Assembly: GCF_015550425.1 (NCBI RefSeq)
Contig: NZ_JADNAT010000022.1
Span: 1 to 53,623, forward strand
Reading direction: 5' to 3'
Source of the DNA: Clostridium sp. 1001275B_160808_H3
GTDB lineage: Bacteria > Bacillota > Clostridia > Clostridiales > Clostridiaceae
Length of the DNA: 53,623 bases
In this document: piece after piece, positions 8,070-16,734 of the stretch
Position numbering within the stretch: position 1 is the first letter of the stretch
Layout of the letters: every line of letters starts with the position of its first letter
Position numbers and translations under genes: made by a program
Notes under the pieces: model-generated
Database searches by the model: none
Told to the model about the DNA's origin: nothing
Seen by the model: only the letters and a program-made list of their open reading frames with translations

Positions 8070-9917
8070 CAAATAGTTGCTTCTTATCATTTTATCTGAA
8101 AGTTCAACTATATTCTTATATAGTTCTTTTTCTTCATCTGTTAAACCTTCGCCGACTACGTCTAGGTTTGTAAGTACTGCAAATGATTTATTTGTATTTA
8201 GTAAGTTTCTACCTAATGCTGTATCTATATATTTATCATTTGGTACACCCATAAGATATAGTAATGTTGGCATTATATCAACTTGTCCACCTATAGTATC
8301 AAAAGTTTTTGGCTCATTCATATCTTTTGACCAAATTATAAATGGTATAGTATGGTGGCCATTATCTAAATACCAATCTTCCTTGTTAGAAAGTTTTTCT
8401 ATTGAGCTATTATAGTATTTATGGACGCCTGTATGGTCTCCTTCAATAACTACAACAGTATTATCAAGAATACCTTCCTTATCTAATAACTCAAGGAATT
8501 TTCCAATTTGTGTGTCTGTATATTTAACACTTTCGAAGTATCCACCAAGTTCATTTTTAGCTAATTCTGGATCTAAATTTAATACTCTCTTTTCTTCAGG
8601 TAAATCAAATGGTCCGTGATTAGTTAAAGTAACTGTAAATGCATAAAATGGATCTTTTAACTCTTTAAGCATTGGCACAACTTGCCTAAAGTAACTTTCA
8701 TCTGATAGGCCAAGACCTATTTCTTCGTCTATGTTAAATGAATAGTAATCAACAAATTTGTCAAATCCTATTCCTGTTAAGCCATTTACATAGTTCCAGA
8801 AAGAACCCTTATCAGGATGAATTGCTATTGTATCATAGTTCTTTTCTTCTAGTAGAAGAGGTAAGGAATTATATTTAGTGGAAGGATATCTAAAGAACGT
8901 ACTTCCTCTTCTTAATGGAAACATTGATGTATTAATCATTAAGTCAGAATCGGAGCTTGTACCTTCGTTTACTTGTTCATATATATTAGGGAAATATAGT
9001 CCTGTTTTTATTAATTCATCCATTACAGGAGTAACTTTTTGACCATTTACTTCCTTGCCAAGTATAAAGCTTTCTAATGATTCAACTTGTATAACTAATA
9101 AGTTTTTTCCCTCAAGAATTCCAGCATATTGATTGTTAGGTAAATCTTCTTTTTTACTAAAGAATTCATCAATTTGTGATTTTTCTTCAGTAGTTAGTTC
9201 ATATGGCATTGAATCCTTATAAACATTATATAAATCAAAAATATGATAACCTAGAGGAGAAAAATATCTAGCTGTATTTGTTGGATCATAATTTGAGAAT
9301 ATATATCCATTTTTCACATCTTCATTTTTTAATACATATAAATTAAAGGGAACATATCCTATATATAGAATGCTAGATAATAGTATAACTATAAATGTAA
9401 TAGGGGCTCTCCTTTTAATTCTTGTGTATGATTTTCTAGTAAAGAAAACAAATATTCCAAGTATTATAAAATCTATAAATAGTAAGAAATCTTTATTACT
9501 AAACATTGAAGATATAGTACCACCCATATTATCTAAATTAGCAGTTTGAGTTAGTAATAATGCTGACGGCATTGTTAGGAATCCTCTAAAGTATCCTAAG
9601 TCTAATAATATTAATAGGGTAACTAGTATATCTATAATAAATAGATATATAACTCGTCCTTTACCTTTAAATAATAAAGAAAAGCTAATAAAAATTAGAA
9701 TAAAGGCATAATAATAATTAATAAATGGTTTTGCAGAGTTATATCCAAGATTTAAATTTAGAGAATAAGGATTTTGATTAACTACGAAACCTTGAAATAT
9801 TATACTTTTAAATGTAATAGCTATAAGTGGAATTAAGAATAATATTATTCTTATAGCACCATCAAAGTTAAGGACCTGTGTAAATTTGTTTTTTAATTTT
9901 TCAATAAGTTTGTCCAA
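8061..9917 (-). CDS. LTA-synthase-family membrane sulfatase-fold enzyme
   Basis: A 618-aa protein with about five N-terminal TM helices (to residue ~200) and a C-terminal extracellular alkaline-phosphatase-superfamily domain. Family members transfer glycerol phosphate from phosphatidylglycerol to build lipoteichoic acid. The nucleophile Thr lies in NEGTSSDSDLM. Metal ligands are consistent with VIQVESLES, EGDHTGVH and NGHHTIPF. The start is TTG 9917 with AGGTGAT directly upstream on the minus strand. It is a single-gene unit with its own terminator. LTA primase or a related phosphoglycerol transferase are alternatives. Confidence 0.88.
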   Translation of the reverse strand: MDKLIEKLKNKFTQVLNFDGAIRIILFLIPLIAITFKSIIFQGFVVNQNPYSLNLNLGYNSAKPFINYYYAFILIFISFSLLFKGKGRVIYLFIIDILVTLLILLDLGYFRGFLTMPSALLLTQTANLDNMGGTISSMFSNKDFLLFIDFIILGIFVFFTRKSYTRIKRRAPITFIVILLSSILYIGYVPFNLYVLKNEDVKNGYIFSNYDPTNTARYFSPLGYHIFDLYNVYKDSMPYELTTEEKSQIDEFFSKKEDLPNNQYAGILEGKNLLVIQVESLESFILGKEVNGQKVTPVMDELIKTGLYFPNIYEQVNEGTSSDSDLMINTSMFPLRRGSTFFRYPSTKYNSLPLLLEEKNYDTIAIHPDKGSFWNYVNGLTGIGFDKFVDYYSFNIDEEIGLGLSDESYFRQVVPMLKELKDPFYAFTVTLTNHGPFDLPEEKRVLNLDPELAKNELGGYFESVKYTDTQIGKFLELLDKEGILDNTVVVIEGDHTGVHKYYNSSIEKLSNKEDWYLDNGHHTIPFIIWSKDMNEPKTFDTIGGQVDIMPTLLYLMGVPNDKYIDTALGRNLLNTNKSFAVLTNLDVVGEGLTDEEKELYKNIVELSDKMIRSNYLDN

Positions 9918-9938
9918 TATATCACCTCAAATATATAA

Positions 9939-10004
9939 AGTATTATAACACTTATGGGAATAATACTTAAATTTCTGTACTATTATGTTAACAATACTTA
10001 AATT
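9939..10004 (-). promoter_or_regulatory. AAGTATT/AATACTT repeats in the promoter region of the LTA-synthase-like gene
   Basis: AAGTATTAT (9939-9947) and ATAATACTT (9960-9968) form a 9-bp inverted repeat. A 12-mer AATACTTAAATT is found at 9962-9973 and again at 9993-10004, a 31-bp (about three-turn) offset. They lie just upstream of the TTG start of the minus-strand gene and could be operators. No regulator is assigned. Confidence 0.3.
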
Positions 10005-10167
10005 ATAGTATAGTAGTTTTTATAAAGCAATTTAGATTTTCTTAATTTTTATAACCAACCAAAAAATAAATTTCAATATTAGAGATAATTTTACAATGAA
10101 TAGTGTAAGATAAATACAATATGTTATAATATCTATATGTTTTATTTAACATTTATGGAGGTTATAT

Positions 10168-11121
10168 ATGCTTCAATATGATTTAATTATAATTGGAGGG
10201 GGAGCATCTGGACTTTCAGCTGGGGTTTCTGCTCTGAAAAATGGAATTAAAAAAGTATTAATTTTAGAAAGAAATAATGATTTAGGTGGAAATTTAAACT
10301 TATTCATACATAATGGGTTTGGAAGATATTATTTAGGCAAGGATGTAACAGGACCGGAGCTTGGAAGTCAACTTATTAAAGATTTTAAAGCACTAGGTGG
10401 TATGTATAAATTAAATACTGAAGTTTTAGAAGTAACTAAGAATAAGGTAGTTTCATATGTGAATCCTCAAGATGGGATTCAGGAGCTTGAAGCAAGGGCT
10501 GTAATATTAGCTTCTGGATGTAGAGAAAAGTTTACAGGGAACATAAATATACCAGTTCATAAATATACAGGTATATTTACTTTAGTTTCAGCACACAGGT
10601 TAGTTAATCTTCAAGGGTTTCTTCCGGGGAAAGAGGTTATAATTATTGGAAATAATAATTGGTCTTTAGTTCTTGCAAGAAGGCTATTAGTAGAAGGGGC
10701 CAGAGTAAAATCCATTATAGATAATTCTAAGAATGGATTTTTAGATGAAAATAGTAGTGAATTTATAGATGGATTTGATATAAATATAATAAGAAATCAT
10801 CGTGTAGTTGAATTATATGGTAATGAGAGAATAGAAAGTATAGATATTAAAAGTATAGAGGATGAAACTGTGAGAAATATAGGTTGCGATTCTTTAATAT
10901 TAACGGTTGGATATTGTCCAGAAATATCCTTTATAAGAAAAACAAATATATTGTTAAAGGATTATAGTACTTTGATAGTAAATAATTATGAAACTTCGGT
11001 TAATGGAATATTTGCTTGTGGAACTATATTGAGTGGAGATAAAGATATTTTTAATAGCGGAGAAAATGGTGCTCATGTTGGAAAAATAGTAGCAGATTAT
11101 ATAAAGAAATATATGTATTAA
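10168..11121 (+). CDS. FAD-dependent pyridine-nucleotide-type oxidoreductase
   Basis: A 317-aa flavoprotein. The FAD Rossmann motif IIGGGASGLSAG is at the N terminus, and the distal FAD motif is in GIFACGTILSGD. The segment LASGCREKF resembles oxidoreductases found next to glycerol-3-phosphate dehydrogenases and HcnB/opine-oxidase-like subunits. The central nucleotide site reads IIIGNNNWSLVLA instead of a GxGxxG loop, so NAD(P) binding may be altered. It has no CxxC redox disulfide. ATG 10168 follows GGAGG; an extended -10 (TGTTATAAT, 10122-10130) is upstream. Substrate unknown. Confidence 0.8.
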   Translation: MLQYDLIIIGGGASGLSAGVSALKNGIKKVLILERNNDLGGNLNLFIHNGFGRYYLGKDVTGPELGSQLIKDFKALGGMYKLNTEVLEVTKNKVVSYVNPQDGIQELEARAVILASGCREKFTGNINIPVHKYTGIFTLVSAHRLVNLQGFLPGKEVIIIGNNNWSLVLARRLLVEGARVKSIIDNSKNGFLDENSSEFIDGFDINIIRNHRVVELYGNERIESIDIKSIEDETVRNIGCDSLILTVGYCPEISFIRKTNILLKDYSTLIVNNYETSVNGIFACGTILSGDKDIFNSGENGAHVGKIVADYIKKYMY

Positions 11122-11166
11122 AAAATATGGATAGTATGCATTAAAGTGTACTATCCATATTTTTTA
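11121..11166. terminator. Bidirectional terminator between convergent genes
   Basis: A 16-bp perfect stem, AAAAATATGGATAGTA (11121-11136) with TACTATCCATATTTTT (11149-11164), T-rich on both strands. It lies between the flavoprotein and the minus-strand SGNH gene and overlaps the 3' end of the latter. Confidence 0.88.
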
Positions 11167-11734
11167 ATAATTGTTTGAACTCATTAAGCAATAAATTCTG
11201 ACCATTATTATTTAAATGAATACCATCGATAAAAATATTATTGGATGAAAATTTAAATGTTAAGCTATAAAAATCAACATAGGTAACTGTATATTTATTA
11301 CAAAGTTCAATTATAGACTTTCCTAATAATTGTAGTTGCTTTTCACAATAATCATATGTAGAAGATTGCATAAAAAGCCTATAAGCATCTTCTTTTATTA
11401 TTATTGGTGGAATGCCTATAATAACATCTTTAGTTATAGTTAAGGCTTCTTTTAACATTAATTCTAAATTATCTAAAACAGAATCTAGAGATCTATTAGA
11501 AAGAAAGTCATTGGTTCCTCCCATTATAAAGATTTTCTTTGGGGAATATGAAATAACATCTTCCGTAAATCTATTTAGCATATCTGTTGTTGTATTTCCA
11601 TTTATGCCTTTATTTATTATATCTAAAGGTATAAATGGGTTTAAGCTTTCCACCCAGTTATTATTTTTGTTTACACCATATCCATAGGTTAGGCTATCTC
11701 CAATAAATACAAAAGAATTTTTTTGCAATTTCAA
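11141..11734 (-). CDS. SGNH/GDSL-family hydrolase
   Basis: A 197-aa esterase-type protein. Block I FIGDSLTYGYG carries the nucleophile Ser (residue 14), block III GGTNDF supplies oxyanion residues and block V DGIHLNNNGQ supplies the catalytic Asp and His. Length is normal for the small cytoplasmic SGNH group. There is no signal peptide. A GAAAGGAG ribosome site precedes ATG 11734. It starts 8 bases after the RusA-like gene stop, so the two are co-transcribed. The substrate (acyl or acetyl ester) cannot be told. Confidence 0.85.
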   Translation of the reverse strand: MKLQKNSFVFIGDSLTYGYGVNKNNNWVESLNPFIPLDIINKGINGNTTTDMLNRFTEDVISYSPKKIFIMGGTNDFLSNRSLDSVLDNLELMLKEALTITKDVIIGIPPIIIKEDAYRLFMQSSTYDYCEKQLQLLGKSIIELCNKYTVTYVDFYSLTFKFSSNNIFIDGIHLNNNGQNLLLNEFKQLLKNMDSTL

Positions 11735-11742
11735 TCTCCTTT

Positions 11743-12375
11743 CTAAAATAGTTTATTAAAGCAAGACCTACAAATTAATGTTTTACCACCATTTGCTTTA
11801 ATTAAATCCGTATCGTTAATTTTTTTATTACAAAACTCACAAATCATTGCAATATTATCATTATTGGCTGGTTTATTTTCTGTTTTATTTTTCTTTAATT
11901 GTTTATTACTAGTATTTCTAATAGGTGAGTAGAGTTTTTTTATGGAATGCTCTTTTTTTGGTAAAATAGAATAAGAAACTTCATATTGACTTTCTCCATA
12001 GAATTCTAGTTCAAATCTAGGATTTTCTTTATCATAAAATTCTTCTGTAATAATTCTAGTTATTTGGGCATCATTAACAATAAGGCCGCTTTTTTCGATT
12101 CCATCAAAAATACTTTTAGTTATGTTTGCAGTATCAGGATGCCTTTTTTCGCTTTTATAATAAACCTTAAGAACCGCAATAAGTGATTCCTCTAGGATTA
12201 CATTTGGATTTTGAATTCTAGCATAGTAGGCAATTTCTTCTTCATAAAGTGCATACCTATCATGTGATTTTCCAGTATTATATGGAAGGATTGCTCTACC
12301 ATCCTTATTATGTAGTTTAAAATTAGATTTAGATATGGGGGATCCTGGTACAATTACTTTTGCATAAGAATTCAT
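11743..12375 (-). CDS. RusA-like endonuclease with C-terminal zinc-ribbon-like domain
   Basis: A 210-aa protein. Residues ~1-125 resemble RusA Holliday-junction resolvases: the segment KRHPDTANITKSIFDGIEKS and the following VNDAQI hold the conserved acidic residues (D81, D91, D102). RusA cuts four-way DNA junctions. After a basic linker (~140-170) the C terminus has two CxxC pairs, CEFC and CRSC, a likely zinc ribbon. RusA is usually phage-borne, yet no phage genes surround it here. The function of the tail is inferred as DNA or protein binding. It heads the minus-strand pair with the SGNH hydrolase. Confidence 0.78.
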   Translation of the reverse strand: MNSYAKVIVPGSPISKSNFKLHNKDGRAILPYNTGKSHDRYALYEEEIAYYARIQNPNVILEESLIAVLKVYYKSEKRHPDTANITKSIFDGIEKSGLIVNDAQITRIITEEFYDKENPRFELEFYGESQYEVSYSILPKKEHSIKKLYSPIRNTSNKQLKKNKTENKPANNDNIAMICEFCNKKINDTDLIKANGGKTLICRSCFNKLF

Positions 12376-12513
12376 TATGTAAACTCCTTTAAATAATATT
12401 AATATATCCTTAAAAATCCATTAATTCTAATAAAAAATAATGAATAATTTTGTCATTCATTATATAATAAACAATGATAATAGTAAGCTATAAGCTTTAT
12501 TTTAATATACAAT

Positions 12514-12553
12514 AATAAGATAGTTTTAACAAGAATAAGATAGTTTTAGCAAG
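12514..12553. repeat. 20-bp tandem duplication upstream of tsaD
   Basis: AATAAGATAGTTTTAACAAG (12514-12533) is followed directly by the same 20-mer with one A-to-G change (12534-12553). It lies between the divergent RusA-like and tsaD genes, about 70 bases before the tsaD start, and could touch the tsaD promoter. Confidence 0.85.
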
Positions 12554-12622
12554 AAAATGAAAAAAGAATTATAATTTTAGAATATTTTAATATAAATATA
12601 ATTAGATTAAGAGGTAGTAGCA

Positions 12623-13633
12623 ATGGAAAGCAAATTAATATTGTCAATAGAATCAAGTTGTGATGAAACATCAGCAGCTGTAGTTAAAGATGGAAGAGAA
12701 GTATTATCAAATATAATAGCTTCACAAATAGAAACCCACAAAAAATATGGAGGGGTAGTACCTGAGGTTGCATCAAGGATGCATATCGAAGTAGTTAATG
12801 GAGTTGTAATGGAGGCATTAGAAGAAGCAGGGGTAAAATTAGAAGATATAAATGCTATTGGTGTTACTTATGGTCCTGGACTAGTAGGAGCATTATTAGT
12901 TGGACTACAGTATGCAAAAGGTCTTTCATATTCTTCTAAGAAGCCATTAATAGGTGTAAATCATATTGAAGGCCATATTTGTGCAAATTATATAGAACAT
13001 AAAGATTTAAAACCACCATTCGTATCTTTAGTAGTTTCAGGAGGACATACTTTCATAGTTCATGTTAAAAATTATGGTGAGTATGATGTTATAGGACAGA
13101 CAAGGGATGATGCAGCAGGAGAAGCATATGATAAGGTTGCAAGAGCATTAGGATTAGGATATCCTGGTGGACCTAAAATAGATAAATTAGCTAAGGAAGG
13201 AAATGAAAATGCTATAGAGTTTCCTAAAGCTAACTTTCATGATGATACATTAGACTTTTCTTTTAGTGGGGTTAAATCAGCTGTATTAAATTATATAAAT
13301 AAATGTAAGATGCAAGGCATAGAAATAAATAGAGCAGATGTAGCGGCATCTTTTCAGAAGGCAGTTATAGATGTATTAAAGCAAAATGTTTTAAAAACTT
13401 GTAAAAAAACTCAGGTTAATAAAATTGCAATAGCTGGTGGTGTAGCATCAAATTCAGCTCTTAGGGAATCTCTTATTAATGCAGCATCTAAAGAAGGAAT
13501 AGATGTATTATTTCCTTCACCAATACTATGTACAGATAATGCTGCAATGATAGGAAGCGCTGCATACTTTAACTTTATAAAGGGATTAGAAGCACCATTA
13601 AATATAAATGCGAAACCCAATTTGAAGCTATGA
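12623..13633 (+). CDS. tsaD: tRNA N6-adenosine threonylcarbamoyltransferase TsaD
   Basis: A 336-aa ASKHA-fold enzyme that transfers the threonylcarbamoyl group to A37 of ANN-decoding tRNAs, working with TsaB, TsaE and TsaC. N-terminal [12 protein letters not shown], the metal-binding HIEGH, SGGHT and the C-terminal [12 protein letters not shown] and CTDNAAMIG motifs are all intact. Length is normal for the family. ATG 12623 follows AGAGGTAG. The other tsa genes are not in the window. Confidence 0.97.
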   Translation: MESKLILSIESSCDETSAAVVKDGREVLSNIIASQIETHKKYGGVVPEVASRMHIEVVNGVVMEALEEAGVKLEDINAIGVTYGPGLVGALLVGLQYAKGLSYSSKKPLIGVNHIEGHICANYIEHKDLKPPFVSLVVSGGHTFIVHVKNYGEYDVIGQTRDDAAGEAYDKVARALGLGYPGGPKIDKLAKEGNENAIEFPKANFHDDTLDFSFSGVKSAVLNYINKCKMQGIEINRADVAASFQKAVIDVLKQNVLKTCKKTQVNKIAIAGGVASNSALRESLINAASKEGIDVLFPSPILCTDNAAMIGSAAYFNFIKGLEAPLNINAKPNLKL

Positions 13634-13655
13634 TATATAAGGGGGAAGGGTTAAC

Positions 13656-14684
13656 GTGAAGCTTTTACCACATTCAAATGGAGTCTACAAAGTAAATATG
13701 AAAAATAAAATGAAACCAAAGGATATAATAAAAAATACATTATTAGCAATGTTAATAGTAATTATTATAGGTTTTATATATCAAAGAGTAAGTAATTTTA
13801 TAGCAAAAGAAACTTTGAAGCAAAGAGTAGATTATGCTAGAGTAGATGATAAAAGACTAGATTATAGAACTGATGGAGAAGGTAAATACACTGTTGTATT
13901 CGATGGAAATGTTGGAACCAACTTAAATCAGTGGAATTCAATAACAGATAAATTGACATCAGAATATGATGATATAACAACGTTTGTATATAATAGAAGA
14001 GGATATGGGTATAGTGATAGTGGAGCATTAAGGACTCCAAAGGAACAAGCAGAAGATTTAAGAATATTACTTAGAAAGGCTGCTGTACCATCTCCTTATA
14101 TATTGGTTGGTGAAGAATACGGAAGCTTAGTTTTAACTGAATTCGCTAAAGAGTATCCAGATTTAGTAGCAGGAATAGTATTAGTAAATCCATTAGTTGA
14201 AGATACAATAAATAGTAGCGAATTCAAAAGAAGCCTTATAATAGAAAAAATAAGAAGAAAGGTAGAGGTACTTGGATCGTCTGTAGGCTTTACAACATTG
14301 TTAGATAAGTTTGGAATATCATGTGACATAAATGAATTTGAAAATAAACTAGATGAAAATAATTTACATGAATTTAAAGTACATAGAACAAAAAGTAGTT
14401 ATACTAGTGCAGTATATAATGAAATAAAGAACATAACCAGTGGTGAAAATAGTAGTCAAACAGATGGTGTATTTGGTGGGAAACCATATTATTTAATAGC
14501 AAAAAGTGGACAAGAGCAATTAGCATTACTTGGAGATTCAAATTTGACAAAAGTTTATAATACTAGTTCGGAAAGTAATATTATATCAATGTATGATCCT
14601 GATACCGTTATAACAGGAATAAGACAAGTAGTTAAACAAGCTAATGAAATTGAAAGACTAGCCAAAAAGGCACATAAGAATTAA
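13656..14684 (+). CDS. Membrane-anchored alpha/beta-hydrolase-fold protein with degenerate active site
   Basis: A 342-aa protein with one N-terminal TM helix (residues ~25-45) and an alpha/beta-hydrolase domain facing outside. The fold is clear: VVFDGNVGTNLNQW (oxyanion strand), FVYNRRGYGYSDSG, and the nucleophile elbow ILVGEEYGSLVL. In that elbow the usual GxSxG reads G-E-E-Y-G, so Glu154 replaces the Ser nucleophile. The usual C-terminal catalytic His before (D/P)xxVxxxIRxVV is also absent (SMYDPDTVITGIRQVV). It may be a non-enzymatic scaffold or use different chemistry. GTG 13656 follows GGGAAGGG; an internal ATG at 13698 is a weaker alternative. It follows tsaD by 22 bases. Confidence 0.78.
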   Translation: MKLLPHSNGVYKVNMKNKMKPKDIIKNTLLAMLIVIIIGFIYQRVSNFIAKETLKQRVDYARVDDKRLDYRTDGEGKYTVVFDGNVGTNLNQWNSITDKLTSEYDDITTFVYNRRGYGYSDSGALRTPKEQAEDLRILLRKAAVPSPYILVGEEYGSLVLTEFAKEYPDLVAGIVLVNPLVEDTINSSEFKRSLIIEKIRRKVEVLGSSVGFTTLLDKFGISCDINEFENKLDENNLHEFKVHRTKSSYTSAVYNEIKNITSGENSSQTDGVFGGKPYYLIAKSGQEQLALLGDSNLTKVYNTSSESNIISMYDPDTVITGIRQVVKQANEIERLAKKAHKN

Positions 14685-14696
14685 ATTACATCAATG

Positions 14697-14756
14697 TGTC
14701 ATATAGTTGTCATAGATGTGTCATATAATTGTCACAAAAAAAGGGTATATTAATAT
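14697..14756 (+). promoter_or_regulatory. htrA promoter with four TGTCA repeats at 11-bp spacing
   Basis: TGTCA starts at 14697, 14708, 14719 and 14730, exactly one 11-bp step each. The last copy is inside a -35-like TTGTCA (14729-14734), followed after 16 bp by a -10-like TAATAT (14751-14756). Phased direct repeats running into the -35 are the layout of OmpR-family response-regulator activation. In Bacillus, htrA genes are controlled by the CssRS two-component system (established); a similar envelope-stress regulator is inferred here. Confidence 0.65.
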
Positions 14757-14797
14757 CTGTAAAAGGATTTATTAATATAATATCTAGGAGGCGTTTT

Positions 14798-16066
14798 ATG
14801 ATGAGTGATGATAATATATATGATGTAGAAAATTATGAGGATGTTAATAATACTGGAGGAGATAGTTTAAATTCTACTGTTCAAAATAGTATGAAGGAAG
14901 ATTTTATCGATGAAGATAAAATACTAGAAAGAAATAATGGGGTTGATTCAAATCAAGGTTATATGAAAAGCTATAATAAAAAGAAGAAAAAGAGTGGTGG
15001 ATTTAAAATTATAGCAATAGCCCTTATAGCAGGACTTCTAGGGGGAGCACTAGGCGGTGGAAGTATATATTATGCAATGAGAGGTACTGACACTAAACAG
15101 CAATCTTCTATAATAACTCCAAATCCTCAGGAATTTGAGACTACTGAAGGTGCACTAACTGCTAGTGAAGCTTTTGAAAAGGTTGCTCCAGCAGTAGTTA
15201 TAGTATCAGCAAATGGAGTAACTGATTATAGTGGAATAATACCTCAGCAAGTAGATGGAATGGGTTCTGGATTTATAATAAATGAAGAAGGTTATATATT
15301 AACAAACTATCATGTTATAGAAGGTGCAAAGGAAGTAGTTGTTACTTTATCAGATGGTAGGGATGTAAAGGCGAAGGTTGTGAATTATGACCAAAATCAA
15401 GATATAGCAATGCTAAAATTAAGTGATGATAGCGTTAAGGTTCCAGCAGTAGTACAGCTTGGAGATTCGGATGCATTAAGACCAGGAGAAGAAGTTTTAG
15501 CAATAGGAACACCACTTTCTAAAGATTTTAATCAAACTATAACAGGAGGACTTGTAAGTGCTGTTAATAGAACTGTAGAAACAAGTACAGGTGTTAAGTT
15601 AAACTTAATTCAAACAGATGCTGCAATTAATCCAGGGAATAGTGGAGGGCCTCTAATAAATACTAGGGGAGAAGTTGTTGGTATAAATACATTAAAAATG
15701 TCAGGTGGAGCAGAGGGAATAGGATTTTCAATTCCAATAAATGAAGTTAAAGATAGAATAGATGCATTATCTAAGCCTATATTAAATTTAGGAGTATCAA
15801 TAAGAGAAGTAGATGAAAAGTTAGCAAAGCAATATGATATGCAAGAAGGACTATATATAGTTGAGGTATCAGAATTCTCACCGGCGGAAAAAGCAGGATT
15901 AAAGGGTGGAGATATAATAGTAAAATTTGATGGAGAAAGAATTAAAACCTTTGATGAGTTAAGAGCAATTAGAGATACTAAAAAAGAAGGAGATATAGTT
16001 AAAGTAGAAGTAGTTAGAAATGGAGAAAATAAAACTTTTGATGTTCAATTAGAAGCAAAGGAATAA
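14798..16066 (+). CDS. HtrA/DegP-type membrane-anchored serine protease with PDZ domain
   Basis: A ~422-aa envelope quality-control protease. A cytoplasmic acidic N-tail (~65 residues) and a glycine-rich TM helix (~69-94) anchor it. The trypsin-like domain has the catalytic triad His172 (TNYHVIEG), Asp202 (QDIAMLKL) and Ser282 (PGNSGGPL). A C-terminal PDZ domain starts near residue 325. ATG 14798 lies 6 bases after AGGAGG (14786-14791); the longer frame from TTG 14729 would run through the -35 and repeat elements and is rejected. It is a single gene, ended by the hairpin at 16103-16169. Confidence 0.94.
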   Translation: MMSDDNIYDVENYEDVNNTGGDSLNSTVQNSMKEDFIDEDKILERNNGVDSNQGYMKSYNKKKKKSGGFKIIAIALIAGLLGGALGGGSIYYAMRGTDTKQQSSIITPNPQEFETTEGALTASEAFEKVAPAVVIVSANGVTDYSGIIPQQVDGMGSGFIINEEGYILTNYHVIEGAKEVVVTLSDGRDVKAKVVNYDQNQDIAMLKLSDDSVKVPAVVQLGDSDALRPGEEVLAIGTPLSKDFNQTITGGLVSAVNRTVETSTGVKLNLIQTDAAINPGNSGGPLINTRGEVVGINTLKMSGGAEGIGFSIPINEVKDRIDALSKPILNLGVSIREVDEKLAKQYDMQEGLYIVEVSEFSPAEKAGLKGGDIIVKFDGERIKTFDELRAIRDTKKEGDIVKVEVVRNGENKTFDVQLEAKE

Positions 16067-16102
16067 TGCATTTAAAATAACTATAATAAAATTTAAATAT
16101 AG

Positions 16103-16169
16103 AAGACTAGTTATAGATAAGAGATACGGATGTGAACAAAGTATGACTTATTAAAACTAGTCTTTTTTT
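16103..16169 (+). terminator. Terminator after htrA with long loop
   Basis: AAGACTAGTT (16103-16112) pairs perfectly with AACTAGTCTT (16155-16164), followed by a T tract. The 42-base loop is longer than usual, with a weak inner ATAAG/CTTAT pairing. Confidence 0.72.
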
Positions 16170-16265
16170 ATTAAAACGACATAACTTAAAGAACATTTTA
16201 TAAATAATGGAATAGATTGTATTATATAAAATTTAAATTTAAATTCAAACTTAGGAGGCAAAGTT

Positions 16266-16676
16266 ATGAGCGGAAGAATAACATCATGTGAATTAAAGAC
16301 AGGATGTAATGAACAAATAGAGGCAATAGTTAGATTACCAGAGGAAAAGAGATCAGTTATATTTGGAACAGTTTTGGACTGTAATAGAATGCCTGTAGTA
16401 GATGCGGTTGTTAAGTTATTACAAATTGTTGATGGATGTAGATATCCTTATCCACTAACTCATACTTTTACAGATTGTCACGGACAATTTTTATTAGGAC
16501 CTTTATGTCCAAATACAAAGTATATGTTAAAGATTTATAAAGATAATATAGTAATAAAATATTCTGAATTAGAAACCTCATCTTATAACGGAAAATGTAT
16601 AGGTAAACCTGAAAATACAGGAAATCAACCTCCAAAACCATTTCCAGATAAGACATCATGTGGATGCGATTTTTAA
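16266..16676 (+). CDS. Small protein with carboxypeptidase-regulatory-like beta domain, Cys-rich tail
   Basis: A 136-aa protein. Residues ~30-105 look like a CarboxypepD_reg-type beta sandwich (VIFGTVLDCNRMPVVDAVVKLL ... FTDCHGQFLLGPL). Eight cysteines are spread over the chain, ending in a proline-rich CGCDF tail, which suggests metal binding or cross-linking. There is no signal peptide. AGGAGG (16253-16258) precedes ATG 16266. Similar short proteins are common in sporulating clostridia, but I cannot assign a role. Confidence 0.7.
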   Translation: MSGRITSCELKTGCNEQIEAIVRLPEEKRSVIFGTVLDCNRMPVVDAVVKLLQIVDGCRYPYPLTHTFTDCHGQFLLGPLCPNTKYMLKIYKDNIVIKYSELETSSYNGKCIGKPENTGNQPPKPFPDKTSCGCDF

Positions 16677-16697
16677 TTTGACTGAATAATTAAAAGC

Positions 16698-16733
16698 AAA
16701 AAAGAGTTAAGAAAAATATCTTAACTCTTTTTT
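16698..16733. terminator. Bidirectional terminator between convergent genes
   Basis: A 15-bp perfect stem AAAAAAGAGTTAAGA (16698-16712) with TCTTAACTCTTTTTT (16719-16733), T-rich on both strands. It serves the small Cys-rich gene and, in reverse, apbE. Confidence 0.88.
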
Positions 16734-16734
16734 A

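Noticed and set aside
14729..14797. Upstream TTG start extending HtrA by 23 residues
   Set aside because: It would run through the -35 and phased repeats, has no ribosome site, and AGGAGG sits correctly before ATG 14798.
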